Source: Serratia entomophila
GTDB taxonomy: Bacteria; Pseudomonadota; Gammaproteobacteria; Enterobacterales; Enterobacteriaceae
DNA: 64,000 nt
Assembly (NCBI RefSeq): GCF_021462285.1
Contig: NZ_CP082787.1
Location: forward strand, 868,001 to 932,000
Direction of reading: 5' to 3'
Shown: piece after piece, positions 26,426 to 34,945 of the stretch
Layout of the letters: every line of letters begins with the position of its first letter
Numbering within the stretch: the first letter of the stretch is position 1
Program-made: the position numbers and the translations under genes
The notes under the pieces: generated by a model
What the model was told of the DNA's origin: nothing
Database searches by the model: none
The model's input: the letters and a program-made list of their open reading frames with translations, nothing else

Positions 26426-27828
26426 GGATTGATCCTGTTTTGCGTTAACACACAGCGGGTTACGCCGCGCTGTTCCAGCGCATAGGCGGCGCGCAGCGCC
26501 AGATCCTCACGCCATGGCGGGGCGATGAGTTGTACGCCCAGCGGCAGGCCGGCGGCGGTTGTCAACGGCACGGTCACCACCGGCAGGCCGAGGAACGAAA
26601 TCGGCTGCGTCAGCATGCCCATACTGGCGCGGGTCGGCAGATCGGCGCCGTTGATGCGCATCGTCTCCTGGCCAATGGGGGTAGCGCCGCACGGCGTGGC
26701 CGGGGCGATCAGGATGTCCCAGCGCTCGAACAGCGGCAATGCCTGCTGTTGAAAATGAGCGCGGAAACGCTGAGCCTGCACGTACCAGGCGGCGGGCAGC
26801 ATGGCGCCGGCCAGCAGCCGTTCGCGCGACAGCGGTTCAAAACGTTCGGGTTGGCTGCGCAGCAGCGGCAGGTAGTGGTTGCCGCCTTCGGCGCCGCTGA
26901 TGATAAAGGCCGCCGCGCGCGCCAGCTCGGCCTGCGGCAGCTCGGCCTCGGCGGTCGCCTCCAGCGCCTGCGCCACCTGGCGGACGGCCGCTTTGGCGTC
27001 TTCATCGCACCACTGCTGGAAATAGCCGCCCAGCACCGCGCAGCGCAGCCCCTGTTGGGCGCGCGGCAACAGCGCTTCGGTGTGGGTTACCGGTTTGTCG
27101 GCCTGAAAGCGGTCTTGAATATCGGTCCCCTGCATTGCGTCGTAGACCGCCGCCAGGTCGCGTACCCGGCGGGCTAAGGGGCCAATATGATCGAGGCTGG
27201 CGACGAACGGCTGGCTGCCGCTGCGCGACAGGCGGCCGAAGGTGGGCTTCAGGCCGTAGATGCCGCACAGCGAAGCGGGCACGCGGATGGAACCATTGGT
27301 GTCGCTGCCGAGTGAAAAATTCACCAGCCCGGCGGCGACCGCCGCCGCCGAACCGCCGGAGGAACCGCCGGCGATGCGGGTGAGGTCATGTGGATTGCGG
27401 GTGGCGCCGTAATGGCTGTTTTCGGTGGTGAAGCCGTAGGCATAGGCATCCATATTCAGCATGCCGGAGAGCAGAGCGCCTTGCCCGGCCAGCCGGGAAA
27501 TAGCCCAGGCGTCCCGCTTGGCCGGCGGCCGATCGCTGAACAGACTCGCGCCGGCCAGGGTGGTTTCCCCGGTCACGTCGAACAGGTTTTTCACCGCGTA
27601 GGGGATGGCGGCCAACGCGGGCAGCGGCTGGCCGTTGGCGCGGGCGCGATCGAGCTTGTCGGCCTCGCTCAGCATGCGCTCGGCGGTAACATGGGTATAG
27701 GCATTCAGCGCCGGATTAAGCCGTTCAATATGATCCAGCGTTTGCTGGGCTATCTCGCGGGCGGAGATGGCCCCCCGCTGCAGGGCGGCGCGGATCTCGG
27801 CAATCGACATTGAGCTTGGCGAATTCAT
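26422..27828 (-). CDS. hpxY: HpxY, amidase-signature enzyme of oxalurate breakdown (AtzF-like)
   Basis: The 468-residue protein has the Ser-cis-Ser-Lys triad of the amidase signature family: Lys80 in IPYAVKNLFDV, Ser156 in AGGSSGGSAAA and Ser180 in GSDTNGSIRVPA. The C-terminal allophanate-hydrolase extension is absent. It probably cleaves oxalurate, the product of the ureidoglycine transaminase, with HpxX as a small partner. The start is ATG 27828, where it overlaps the hpxX stop by four bases; the longer open frame runs into hpxX and is not real. Confidence 0.88.
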   Translation of the reverse strand: MNSPSSMSIAEIRAALQRGAISAREIAQQTLDHIERLNPALNAYTHVTAERMLSEADKLDRARANGQPLPALAAIPYAVKNLFDVTGETTLAGASLFSDRPPAKRDAWAISRLAGQGALLSGMLNMDAYAYGFTTENSHYGATRNPHDLTRIAGGSSGGSAAAVAAGLVNFSLGSDTNGSIRVPASLCGIYGLKPTFGRLSRSGSQPFVASLDHIGPLARRVRDLAAVYDAMQGTDIQDRFQADKPVTHTEALLPRAQQGLRCAVLGGYFQQWCDEDAKAAVRQVAQALEATAEAELPQAELARAAAFIISGAEGGNHYLPLLRSQPERFEPLSRERLLAGAMLPAAWYVQAQRFRAHFQQQALPLFERWDILIAPATPCGATPIGQETMRINGADLPTRASMGMLTQPISFLGLPVVTVPLTTAAGLPLGVQLIAPPWREDLALRAAYALEQRGVTRCVLTQNRINP

Positions 27829-28016
27829 GCGCGGTATACCCCCGCGATCTCCAGCCGCTGGTCGAGCGGAAAGGCCATCAGCGGCTCGGCCATGGCGGCG
27901 ATGCGCCGGAACTGGGTCAGCAGTTCCTGGCGGCGGGCATCGTTCAGTTCCAACGCCAGGAGGGTTTCCATCTGGCGAATGTAGGTCGCCCAGTCGGCGG
28001 CGGTTTGGTGGTCCAT
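27825..28016 (-). CDS. hpxX: HpxX, AtzG-like small subunit
   Basis: The 63-residue helical protein (TAADWATYIRQMETLLALELNDARRQELLTQFRRIAAMAEPLMAFPL) resembles the DUF4089/AtzG family. Those proteins form complexes with amidase-signature partners in a manner like GatC with GatA. It overlaps hpxY by four bases and follows hpxW by 25. The ribosome site GGGAGAA is well placed. Confidence 0.85.
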   Translation of the reverse strand: MDHQTAADWATYIRQMETLLALELNDARRQELLTQFRRIAAMAEPLMAFPLDQRLEIAGVYRA

Positions 28017-28041
28017 AGGTTCTCCCGGTAATCAAAGGTGG

Positions 28042-29628
28042 CTAGAAGCCGGCGGCGCTGCCGTTGCTGCGCGGATCGAAGGCGCCTTCGAGCATGCCGT
28101 TGGTATGCCGCACGATGGCGCCGGCGTGGCCGACCGCTTCGCTGAAGTCCGGCAACAGTTCAACCTCATGGCCGCGCTGGCGCAGGTAGGCGAGGGTCTC
28201 GGCGCTGAAGCGGGCTTCCAGCTTCAACGAGTCGGAGCTTTCGCCCCAGGTGCGGCCGAGCAGCCAGCGCGGCGCGCTGATTGCCTGCTGCAGCGGCAGC
28301 CCTTGCACCACGTGGCGGACAAACAGCGCCGCCTGGGTTTGCGGCTGGCCGTCGCCGCCCATCGAGCCGTACACCAGCGTGCGCCCGTCGTACAGCCTGG
28401 CGGCGGCCGGGTTCAGGGTGTGGAACGGCTGTTTGCCCGGCGCCAAAGCCAGCAGGTGGGCGGGGTCCAGGCTGAAAGAGGCGCCGCGGTTTTGCCACAG
28501 TACGCCGCTTTGCGGCAGCACCACGCCGCTGCCGAATTCATGATAGATGCTCTGAATGAAAGAGACCGCCAGCCCGCTGCTGTCCATCACCCCCATCCAC
28601 ACGGTGTCGCCCGGCCCCTTGCCCTGGCCCCAGGGCGCGGCCTGCCGAGCGTCGATGCGCTTCGCCAGGGCATCCAGATGTTCGGCCGCCAGCAGCGCCT
28701 GCGGTTCCTGGGTCATCTGCTCAGGATCGGTGATGTATTGGTCGCGCAGCCCGAACGCCAGCTTGGTGGCCTCTACCACGGCGTGCACCACGGCGCCTTC
28801 GGGCTGGCCGACCAGCGGCAGGCGGTCGGTCAGCCCGAGGATGGCCAGCGATACCAGCCCCTGGGTCGGCGGCGTCAGGTTGAAAATCTCGCCTTTTTGG
28901 TGCTCCAGGCGCAGCGGGGTGCGGCGGCGTGGCCGGTAATCCGCCAGATCCTGCGCGGTGAGCGGCATGCCCAGCGTCGCCATGTCCATCGCCATGCGCT
29001 GGGCCAGCGGGCCGCGATAAAAACTGTCTAACCCGTCCTCGGCCAGGGCGATCAGCGTATCGGCCAGCTGCGGCTGGCAGAAGCGTTGGCCGGCGTGCGG
29101 GATCTCTCCCTGCGGCAGGTAGGTGCGGGCGAAGTGTTCGTTATCCGCCAGCTCATGGTATTTGCTGCGCGTCGCCGCCTCCTGGGACGCAGTGACCGGA
29201 ATGCCGTCGGCCGCATAGCGGATGGCGTCGGCCAGCAGGCGCGGCAGCGGCAGCTGATCGCCCCCCAGCTCGGCGGAATAGGCCAGTGCCTCCTGCCAGC
29301 CGCCGACGGTGCCGGCCACGGTCAGCGCCGCCTTCGGCCCGCGATGCGGAATACGGCTCTCGCCGGCGTAGAGCGCCAGCGTCGCCAGCGAACCGGCCGC
29401 GCCGCTGGCGTCGATCGCCAGAGGATCGCCCTGCGGCGGCACAATCAGCCAAAAGCCGTCACCGCCGATGCCGTTCATGTGCGGGTAAACCACGGCGATA
29501 GTGGCGGCGGCGGCCACCATCGCCTCAATGGCGTTGCCGCCTGCGCGCAGCACCGCCAGCGCGCTTTCGCTGGCGAGGTGGTGGGGCGTGACCGCCATGC
29601 CCAATGGCGCGGTGTTGCTGTTAATCAT
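28042..29628 (-). CDS. hpxW: Oxamate amidohydrolase, gamma-glutamyltransferase fold
   Basis: The 528-residue protein is a gamma-glutamyltranspeptidase-like Ntn-hydrolase without signal peptide, so it should be cytosolic. The autoprocessing threonine is Thr342 in GKGPGDTVWMGVMDSSG, and the second glycine motif YGSMGGDGQPQ is present. Klebsiella HpxW, with the same neighbours, hydrolyses oxamate to oxalate and ammonia. The ATG at 29628 is preferred; the open frame extends upstream but starts without family-like sequence. A good sigma-54 promoter lies about 40-55 bases upstream on the minus strand. Confidence 0.9.
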   Translation of the reverse strand: MINSNTAPLGMAVTPHHLASESALAVLRAGGNAIEAMVAAAATIAVVYPHMNGIGGDGFWLIVPPQGDPLAIDASGAAGSLATLALYAGESRIPHRGPKAALTVAGTVGGWQEALAYSAELGGDQLPLPRLLADAIRYAADGIPVTASQEAATRSKYHELADNEHFARTYLPQGEIPHAGQRFCQPQLADTLIALAEDGLDSFYRGPLAQRMAMDMATLGMPLTAQDLADYRPRRRTPLRLEHQKGEIFNLTPPTQGLVSLAILGLTDRLPLVGQPEGAVVHAVVEATKLAFGLRDQYITDPEQMTQEPQALLAAEHLDALAKRIDARQAAPWGQGKGPGDTVWMGVMDSSGLAVSFIQSIYHEFGSGVVLPQSGVLWQNRGASFSLDPAHLLALAPGKQPFHTLNPAAARLYDGRTLVYGSMGGDGQPQTQAALFVRHVVQGLPLQQAISAPRWLLGRTWGESSDSLKLEARFSAETLAYLRQRGHEVELLPDFSEAVGHAGAIVRHTNGMLEGAFDPRSNGSAAGF

Positions 29629-29668
29629 CTCTTGGCCCTTTTGTGAGGTCAGCGTTGGGTTAGAGACA

Positions 29669-29684
29669 AGCAAGAGGCGTTCCA
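29669..29684 (-). promoter_or_regulatory. Sigma-54 promoter of hpxWXYZ
   Basis: Read on the minus strand, TGGAACGCCTCTTGCT matches the -24/-12 consensus TGGCACG-N4-TTGCW with one change. The expected start is about 30 bases before the hpxW ATG. It points to control by nitrogen limitation through NtrC; no NtrC site was found on the hpxU side. Confidence 0.7.
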
Positions 29685-29747
29685 CTTTTCTCGGCTGGAT
29701 GAAGCGTGCTATGTTCCGCTGAAACAAAGGTTACATCGGGAATCACA

Positions 29748-30587
29748 ATGCAACAGATTGATGAGCGGCTGCGCAGCGCATACCCGCAGCTGACGCCGCA
29801 GGAGCAGCGGGTGGCCGATTTTATCTTTGACCACTTCGATGACCTGATCAGCTATAACAGCGCCGAGCTGGCGCGTTTGAGCGGCGTTTCCAAAGCCACG
29901 GTCAGCCGGTTGTTCAAGCGGCTGGGCTACCAAAGCTACCGCGAGATGCGCGATGAGTTGCGCACCTTGCGCCAGAGCGGCATGCCGCTGACTGACAACC
30001 GGGATGCGGTGCAGGGCAACACCCTGCTGGCGCGGCACTACAAGCAGGAAATGGCCAACCTGACTCAGTGGGTGAACCATATCGATGCGCACCAGTTTAA
30101 TGCGGTGATCGCCGCGCTGGTGCAGGCGCGCCGCGTGGTGCTGATGGGGTTCCGCAACAGCTACCCGGTGGCGATGCACCTGCGCCAACAGCTGCTGCAG
30201 GTGCGGGAAAGGGTGATGCTGGTACCGCAGCCCGGCCAGACGCTGGCGGAAGAGCTGGCCGATCTGGCGCCGCAGGACGTGGCGGTAGTGGTGGCGTTTC
30301 GCCGCCGGCCGCGCCAGCTCAGGGCGGTCCTGACGCAGTTGCAGGCTCAGCGGGTGCCGACGCTGTTGATCTGCGAGCCGCAGGCGCAGGCGCTGATCCC
30401 ATTGGCCAACTGGCATTTGGCCGCGCCGCTCGACAGCGTGTCGGCGTTCGACAGCTACTCCGCCGCCATGAGCCTGGCCAATCTGCTCAGCAACGCGCTG
30501 CTGCACGAGACGCTGGCGCAGGGAAGGCAGCGCATCCATCAAATCGCCGATTTATATCAGGATCTGGACGAACTGGAACAGCGCTGA
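29748..30587 (+). CDS. hpxU: RpiR-type regulator of allantoate catabolism
   Basis: The 279-residue protein has an N-terminal RpiR helix-turn-helix domain (LTPQEQRVADFIFDHFDDLISYNSAELARLSGVSKATVSRLFKRLGYQSYREMRDEL). A C-terminal SIS domain follows (RRVVLMGFRNSYPVAMHLRQQL, QDVAVVVAFRRRPRQLRAVL). It sits between the divergent hpxWXYZ and the hpxF operon. In Klebsiella the RpiR-type repressor HpxU controls allantoate genes, so the same is inferred. The ligand (allantoate or oxalurate) cannot be told here. The ATG is 29748, with a weak CGGGAA ribosome site. Confidence 0.87.
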   Translation: MQQIDERLRSAYPQLTPQEQRVADFIFDHFDDLISYNSAELARLSGVSKATVSRLFKRLGYQSYREMRDELRTLRQSGMPLTDNRDAVQGNTLLARHYKQEMANLTQWVNHIDAHQFNAVIAALVQARRVVLMGFRNSYPVAMHLRQQLLQVRERVMLVPQPGQTLAEELADLAPQDVAVVVAFRRRPRQLRAVLTQLQAQRVPTLLICEPQAQALIPLANWHLAAPLDSVSAFDSYSAAMSLANLLSNALLHETLAQGRQRIHQIADLYQDLDELEQR

Positions 30588-30602
30588 ATCCGGCGCTGTT
30601 TT
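30579..30602 (+). terminator. Weak terminator overlapping the hpxU stop
   Basis: CAGCGC and GCGCTG pair across the stop codon and are followed by TTTT. The stem is short, so only partial termination is likely before the hpxF regulatory region. Confidence 0.4.
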
Positions 30603-30626
30603 GGTGCTTACGCACCTTTATGGTGC
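30601..30626. promoter_or_regulatory. NtrC enhancer sites upstream of hpxF
   Basis: GCACCTTTATGGTGC (30612-30626) fits the NtrC pattern GCACC-N5-GGTGC and closely resembles sites before glnA. A second inverted unit, TTGGTGCTTACGCACC (30601-30616), overlaps it. The centre is about 140 bases before the predicted sigma-54 start, a usual enhancer distance. Confidence 0.75.
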
Positions 30627-30736
30627 TTCTCTCTCTCCAATTTCATTCCCCTCCCACCGCAGCGTTCGCGGGGGAATGCCGATGAGTATCCGATAACCTG
30701 CGGGCATTAAAGCAGATCGTTCATCGCATTTTCTTT

Positions 30737-30752
30737 TGGCACATTAGTTGCA
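30737..30752 (+). promoter_or_regulatory. Sigma-54 promoter of the hpxF operon
   Basis: TGGCACATTAGTTGCA matches the -24/-12 consensus at all strongly conserved positions, with GG and GC ten bases apart. The start should fall near 30763, about 43 bases before the hpxF ATG. With the NtrC sites upstream this predicts induction in nitrogen limitation. Confidence 0.85.
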
Positions 30753-30805
30753 GAGTGATAATCAAAGAATCTTTTGTTTCATCATTCCAACATTGGGGAT
30801 AGGCT

Positions 30806-31597
30806 ATGAACATCAAGAAAACACTGTGGGTTGCTTTGGCGGCGGTCGCGCTGATGGCGCAGGCGGCTTCGGCGCAGGCGGATCAATTGCAGGATATCCA
30901 GCAACGCGGCGTGCTGCGCGTGGCGGTGCCGCAGGACTTCCCGCCGTTTGGGTCGGTCGGCACCGATCTGCAGCCGCAGGGTTATGACATCGACATGGCG
31001 CGTTACCTGGCCGACAAGATGAAACTTAAGTTGCAGCTGGTGCCGGTAACCAGCGCCAACCGCGTGCCTTACCTGCAGACCAACAAGGTGGATCTGGTGA
31101 TCTCCAGCCTGGGCAAAAACCCGGAACGCGAGAAGGCCATCGCGTTTAGCCGCGCCTATGCGCCGTTTTTCCTCGGCGTATTCGGCCCGCAGGACGCCGC
31201 ACTGGGCGATGCCGCACAGCTGGACGGTAAAACCGTCGGCGTAACGCGCGGCGCGGTGGAGGACATGGTGCTGAGCGACACCGCACCCAAGGGGGCGCAG
31301 ATCAAGCGCTATGAAGACAACAACACCACGCTGTCGGCTTATTTGTCCGGCCAGGTGCAGTACATCGCCACCGGCAACCTGGTGGTGAGCGCCCTGGCGC
31401 GCCAGAACCCGGGCAAGGCGCCGGTGGCCAAGTTTATGCTGAAGGATTCGCCGTGCTTTGTAGGGCTGCGCCTGGGCGAACCGGCGCTGAAGGCCAAAGT
31501 GGACGCATTGATTGAGCAGGCGTTGCAGGACAACACCCTGAACGGCCTGTCGGAGAAATGGCTGAAAGCGCCGCTGCCCGCCAACCTTGGCGCATAA
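30806..31597 (+). CDS. hpxF: Periplasmic substrate-binding protein of a polar amino-acid-type ABC importer
   Basis: The 263-residue protein has a signal peptide (about 1-25, ending AQA). An SBP family 3 fold follows: LQDIQQRGVLRVAVPQDFPPFGSVG, PQGYDIDMARYLADKM, RVPYLQTNKVDLVISSLGKNPEREKAIAFSRAYAP and KTVGVTRGAVEDM. It is first in an operon with two permeases, an ATPase and the allantoate enzymes, so the ligand is probably allantoate or a related ureide. The symbol is inferred from the order hpxFGHIJK, where J and K are the enzymes. Confidence 0.85.
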   Translation: MNIKKTLWVALAAVALMAQAASAQADQLQDIQQRGVLRVAVPQDFPPFGSVGTDLQPQGYDIDMARYLADKMKLKLQLVPVTSANRVPYLQTNKVDLVISSLGKNPEREKAIAFSRAYAPFFLGVFGPQDAALGDAAQLDGKTVGVTRGAVEDMVLSDTAPKGAQIKRYEDNNTTLSAYLSGQVQYIATGNLVVSALARQNPGKAPVAKFMLKDSPCFVGLRLGEPALKAKVDALIEQALQDNTLNGLSEKWLKAPLPANLGA

Positions 31598-31609
31598 CGG
31601 GGGCGCCTG

Positions 31610-32275
31610 ATGACCTATCAGCTGAATTTCCCCGCCCTGTGGCCCTATCTGCCCGAGCTGCTGGCGGGCCTGCTGACCACCGTCGAGCTGTCGGCGCTGG
31701 CGACCCTGATGGGCGTCGCGTTGGGGATTTGCGGGGCGGCGATCCGCAGCGGCAAGGCCACGCCGCTGAGCCGCCTGTGGGGCGTTTATGTCGAAGTGGT
31801 GCGCAATACGCCGTTCGTGGTGCAGCTGTTCTTTATCGTGTTCGGGCTGCCGAGCCTGGGCTGGAAGCTGAGCGCCGGACAGGCGGCGCTGTTGGCGATG
31901 GTGATTAACCTCGGCGCCTACAGCACCGAGATTATCCGCGCCGGCATTCAGGTGACGCCGAAAGGCCAGTGGGAAGCGGGGCGGGTGCTGGGCTTCAGCC
32001 GCAGCCAGACTTTTCTGCGCATCGTGCTGCCGCCGTCGCTGCAGCGCATTTATCCGGCGCTGGTCAGCCAGTGCATTATCGTGATGCTCGGGTCATCGGT
32101 GGTGTCGCAGGTGTCGTTCGAAGAGCTGACCTTCGCCGCCAACCTGATCCAGTCGCGCACCTTCCTCAGTTTTGAGGTTTATCTGGTGACGACGCTGTTC
32201 TATCTGCTGTTGTCGGTGTTGATGCGCCAGCTGCTGCTGGCCGCCGGACGGCGCTTTTTGGGGAGCCAGGGCTGA
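31610..32275 (+). CDS. hpxG: ABC importer inner-membrane permease, first subunit
   Basis: The 221-residue protein is a His/Glu/Gln-type permease with about five membrane segments. It carries the family sequence YVEVVRNTPFVVQLFFIVFGLP and the ATPase-contact loop EIIRAGIQVTPKGQWEAGRVLGFSRSQTF. It pairs with the next gene as a heterodimer. Its stop shares one base with the start of that gene. The symbol rests on operon order. Confidence 0.88.
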   Translation: MTYQLNFPALWPYLPELLAGLLTTVELSALATLMGVALGICGAAIRSGKATPLSRLWGVYVEVVRNTPFVVQLFFIVFGLPSLGWKLSAGQAALLAMVINLGAYSTEIIRAGIQVTPKGQWEAGRVLGFSRSQTFLRIVLPPSLQRIYPALVSQCIIVMLGSSVVSQVSFEELTFAANLIQSRTFLSFEVYLVTTLFYLLLSVLMRQLLLAAGRRFLGSQG

Positions 32276-32931
32276 TGCTGACCTTTACCGACTGGGATAT
32301 CGTGCGCAACCTGCTGCTGGCGGCGCGCTGGACGCTGCTGCTGTCGCTGACGGCGTTTTTCGGCGGCACGCTGGTGACGCTGCCGCTGTTGTTGTTGCGC
32401 CTGAGCAAACGCCGCTGGGCGCTGCGGCTGGTGCGGCTCTACGCCGAACTGTTTCAAGGCACGCCGCTGTTGATGCAGCTGTTTTTGGCGTTCTTCGGCC
32501 TGGCGCTGTTCGGTATCGACGTCAGCCCCTGGGCCGCCGCCGCGCTGGCGCTGACGCTGTTCACCAGCGCTTTTCTGGTGGATATCTGGTCAGGCAGCAT
32601 CGCCGCCTTGCCGAAGGGCCAGTGGGAAGCTTCGCGCTGCCTGGGGCTGAGCTTCGGCCAGACCCTGGTGCGGGTGATCGTGCCGCAGGCGGTGCGCATC
32701 GCTATCGCGCCAACCGTCGGGTTTTCGGTACAGGTGATCAAGGGCACCGCGCTGGCGTCGATCATCGGTTTCGTCGAGCTGACCAAGGCCGGCACCATGC
32801 TGAACAATGTGACTTACCAACCCTTTAAGGTGTTTGGCCTGGTGGCGTTGGGCTATTTCCTGATGTGTTACCCGCTGTCGCGCTACAGTCATTATCTGGA
32901 GAAGAAATTCCATGCCGCTCATCACAATTAA
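32275..32931 (+). CDS. hpxH: ABC importer inner-membrane permease, second subunit
   Basis: The 218-residue protein has LYAELFQGTPLLMQLFLAFFGLALFG and the EAA loop SGSIAALPKGQWEASRCLGLSFGQTLVRVIVPQAVR typical of polar amino-acid permeases. It overlaps the downstream ATPase gene by 20 bases, which indicates tight coupling. The substrate is inferred from context. Confidence 0.88.
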   Translation: MLTFTDWDIVRNLLLAARWTLLLSLTAFFGGTLVTLPLLLLRLSKRRWALRLVRLYAELFQGTPLLMQLFLAFFGLALFGIDVSPWAAAALALTLFTSAFLVDIWSGSIAALPKGQWEASRCLGLSFGQTLVRVIVPQAVRIAIAPTVGFSVQVIKGTALASIIGFVELTKAGTMLNNVTYQPFKVFGLVALGYFLMCYPLSRYSHYLEKKFHAAHHN

Positions 32932-33655
32932 TCAGGTTCAAAAATATTACGGTCAAAACCATGTGCTGAAGGGCGTGGATCTGGATATCGACATGGGGCA
33001 GGTGATCTCGATTATCGGCCGCAGCGGGTCCGGCAAGAGCACGCTGCTGCGTTGCATCAATGGGCTGGAAGGTTATCAGGAAGGCAGCATCAAACTGGGC
33101 GGCATGACCATTACCGACCGCGATTCGCAGGCGCGTGAGATCAGCCGCTCAATCGGCATGGTATTCCAGAACTTCAACCTGTTTCCGCACATGAGCGCGC
33201 TGGAAAACGTGATGCTGGCGCCGCGCCGGGTGCTGAAAAAGAGCCCGGCCGAGTGTCGCCGGCTGGCGGAAGAGATGCTGAACAAAGTCGGGCTGGGCGA
33301 ACGGATGCACTATGCGCCGGCCAACCTCTCCGGTGGGCAGCAGCAGCGGGTGGCGATCGCCCGCGCGCTGGCGATGAAGCCGAAAGTGCTGCTGTGCGAC
33401 GAGATAACCTCGGCGCTGGATCCCGAGCTGGTGGGCGAAGTATTGAAGGTGCTGGAGCAGTTGGCCAACGAGGGCATGACCCTGATCCTGGTGACGCACG
33501 AGATGAACTTTGCCCGTGAGGTCGGCGACCGGGTGGTCTTTATGCACCAGGGTAAAGTCTGGGAGCAGGGCGACAGCCGCACGCTGTTCGCCAACCCGCA
33601 AACGCAGGAATTAAAACAGTTTATCGCTTCGGTTCGCGGCTTGTCGGAAGCCTGA
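32912..33655 (+). CDS. hpxI: ABC importer ATP-binding subunit
   Basis: The 247-residue ATPase has Walker A (IIGRSGSGKSTLLRC), the Q-loop (GMVFQNFNLFPH), the signature LSGGQQQRVAIARAL, Walker B (KVLLCDEITSALDPE) and the switch His (LVTHEM). It energises the HpxG-HpxH permease. The enzymes that use the imported ureide follow 46 bases downstream. Confidence 0.9.
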   Translation: MPLITINQVQKYYGQNHVLKGVDLDIDMGQVISIIGRSGSGKSTLLRCINGLEGYQEGSIKLGGMTITDRDSQAREISRSIGMVFQNFNLFPHMSALENVMLAPRRVLKKSPAECRRLAEEMLNKVGLGERMHYAPANLSGGQQQRVAIARALAMKPKVLLCDEITSALDPELVGEVLKVLEQLANEGMTLILVTHEMNFAREVGDRVVFMHQGKVWEQGDSRTLFANPQTQELKQFIASVRGLSEA

Positions 33656-33701
33656 GAACGGGGTGTTGAATATTAAGTTATTAAGCTGGTAAGGAAATAA
33701 C

Positions 33702-34943
33702 ATGTTGGATATCGCAAAATACGATCAGATTAATCCCCCCGCCCGTTTGCTGATGGGGCCAGGGCCGATCAACGCCGATCCGCGCGTGTTGCGCGCCATG
33801 TCGAGCCAGCTGATCGGCCAGTACGATCCGGCGATGACCGGCTACATGAACCAGGTGATGGAGCTGTACCGCGCGCTGTTCCGCACCGAGAACCGCTGGA
33901 CGATGCTGGTGGACGGCACCTCGCGTTCCGGCATCGAGGCGATGCTGGTCTCCTCCATTCGCCCCGGCGACAAGGTGCTGGTGCCGGTGTTCGGCCGCTT
34001 CGGCCACCTGCTGTGCGAAATCGCCCGCCGCTGCCGCGCCGAAGTGCACGCCATCGAGGCGCCGTGGGGGGAAGTGTTCAGCGCCGATCGTATCGAGGAC
34101 GCCATCAAAAAGGTGCGTCCACGCCTGCTGCTGACGGTGCAGGGCGACACCTCCACCACCATGCTGCAGCCGCTGGAGCAGTTGGGCGATATCTGCCGCC
34201 GCCACGGCGTGCTGTTCTACACCGACGCCACCGCCTCCTTTGGCGGCAACCCGCTGGAAACTGACGCCTGGGGGCTGGATGCGGTGTCCGCCGGCCTGCA
34301 AAAATGCCTGGGCGGCCCGTCCGGCAGTTCGCCCGTCACCCTCAGCCCGCAGTTTGAAGAGGCAATCCGCCGTCGCAAATGCGTGGAACAGGGCATTCGC
34401 ACCGCCGATCACGCCGACGGCGATGACGAGATGATCTACTCCAACTATTTCGATCTCGGCATGATCATGGATTACTGGGGCCCCGAGCGGCTTAATCACC
34501 ACACCGAAGCCACCAGCATGCTGTTCGCTGCCCGCGAATGCGCCCGGGTGATTCTGGAAGAGGGGCTGGATAACGCTATCGCCCGCCATCAGCTGCACGG
34601 CGCAGCGATGCTGGCCGGCATTCAGGGCATGGGGCTGGAGGTGTTCGGCGATCTCGACCACCGCATGAACAACGTGCTGGGGGTGGTGATCCCGCCGCAG
34701 GTGCACGGCGAGCAGGTGCGGCAGATGCTGCTGAACGACTTCGCCATCGAAATCGGCACCTCGTTCGGGCCGCTGCAGGGTAAGATCTGGCGCATCGGCA
34801 CCATGGGCTACAACGCGCGTAAAGACTGCGTGCTGCAGACCCTGACCGCGCTGGAGGCGGTGCTGAACCGCCTGGGCTTCTCCAGCAAGCAGGGCGAGGC
34901 GCTGCAGGCGGCCTGGAATGCCTACGACGCCGGGAGCCGCTGA
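33702..34943 (+). CDS. hpxJ: Ureidoglycine-glyoxylate aminotransferase
   Basis: The 413-residue class V aminotransferase has LLMGPGPINADPRVLRAM at the start and the PLP lysine, Lys201, in AGLQKCLGGPSGSSP. FYTDATASFGGNP and a C-terminal KIWRIGTMGYNARKDCVLQTL follow. This matches PucG/HpxJ, which converts ureidoglycine plus glyoxylate to oxalurate and glycine, avoiding the ureidoglycolate route. The product feeds HpxWXYZ. It lies in the operon before the allantoate amidohydrolase. Confidence 0.92.
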   Translation: MLDIAKYDQINPPARLLMGPGPINADPRVLRAMSSQLIGQYDPAMTGYMNQVMELYRALFRTENRWTMLVDGTSRSGIEAMLVSSIRPGDKVLVPVFGRFGHLLCEIARRCRAEVHAIEAPWGEVFSADRIEDAIKKVRPRLLLTVQGDTSTTMLQPLEQLGDICRRHGVLFYTDATASFGGNPLETDAWGLDAVSAGLQKCLGGPSGSSPVTLSPQFEEAIRRRKCVEQGIRTADHADGDDEMIYSNYFDLGMIMDYWGPERLNHHTEATSMLFAARECARVILEEGLDNAIARHQLHGAAMLAGIQGMGLEVFGDLDHRMNNVLGVVIPPQVHGEQVRQMLLNDFAIEIGTSFGPLQGKIWRIGTMGYNARKDCVLQTLTALEAVLNRLGFSSKQGEALQAAWNAYDAGSR

Positions 34944-34945
34944 GC

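Noticed and set aside
29653..29673. Plus-strand GG-N10-GC element (TGGGTTAGAGACAAGCA) as a sigma-54 promoter for hpxU
   Set aside because: Only the GG and GC are kept; TTGC is absent. The strong minus-strand element in the same place explains the region better.
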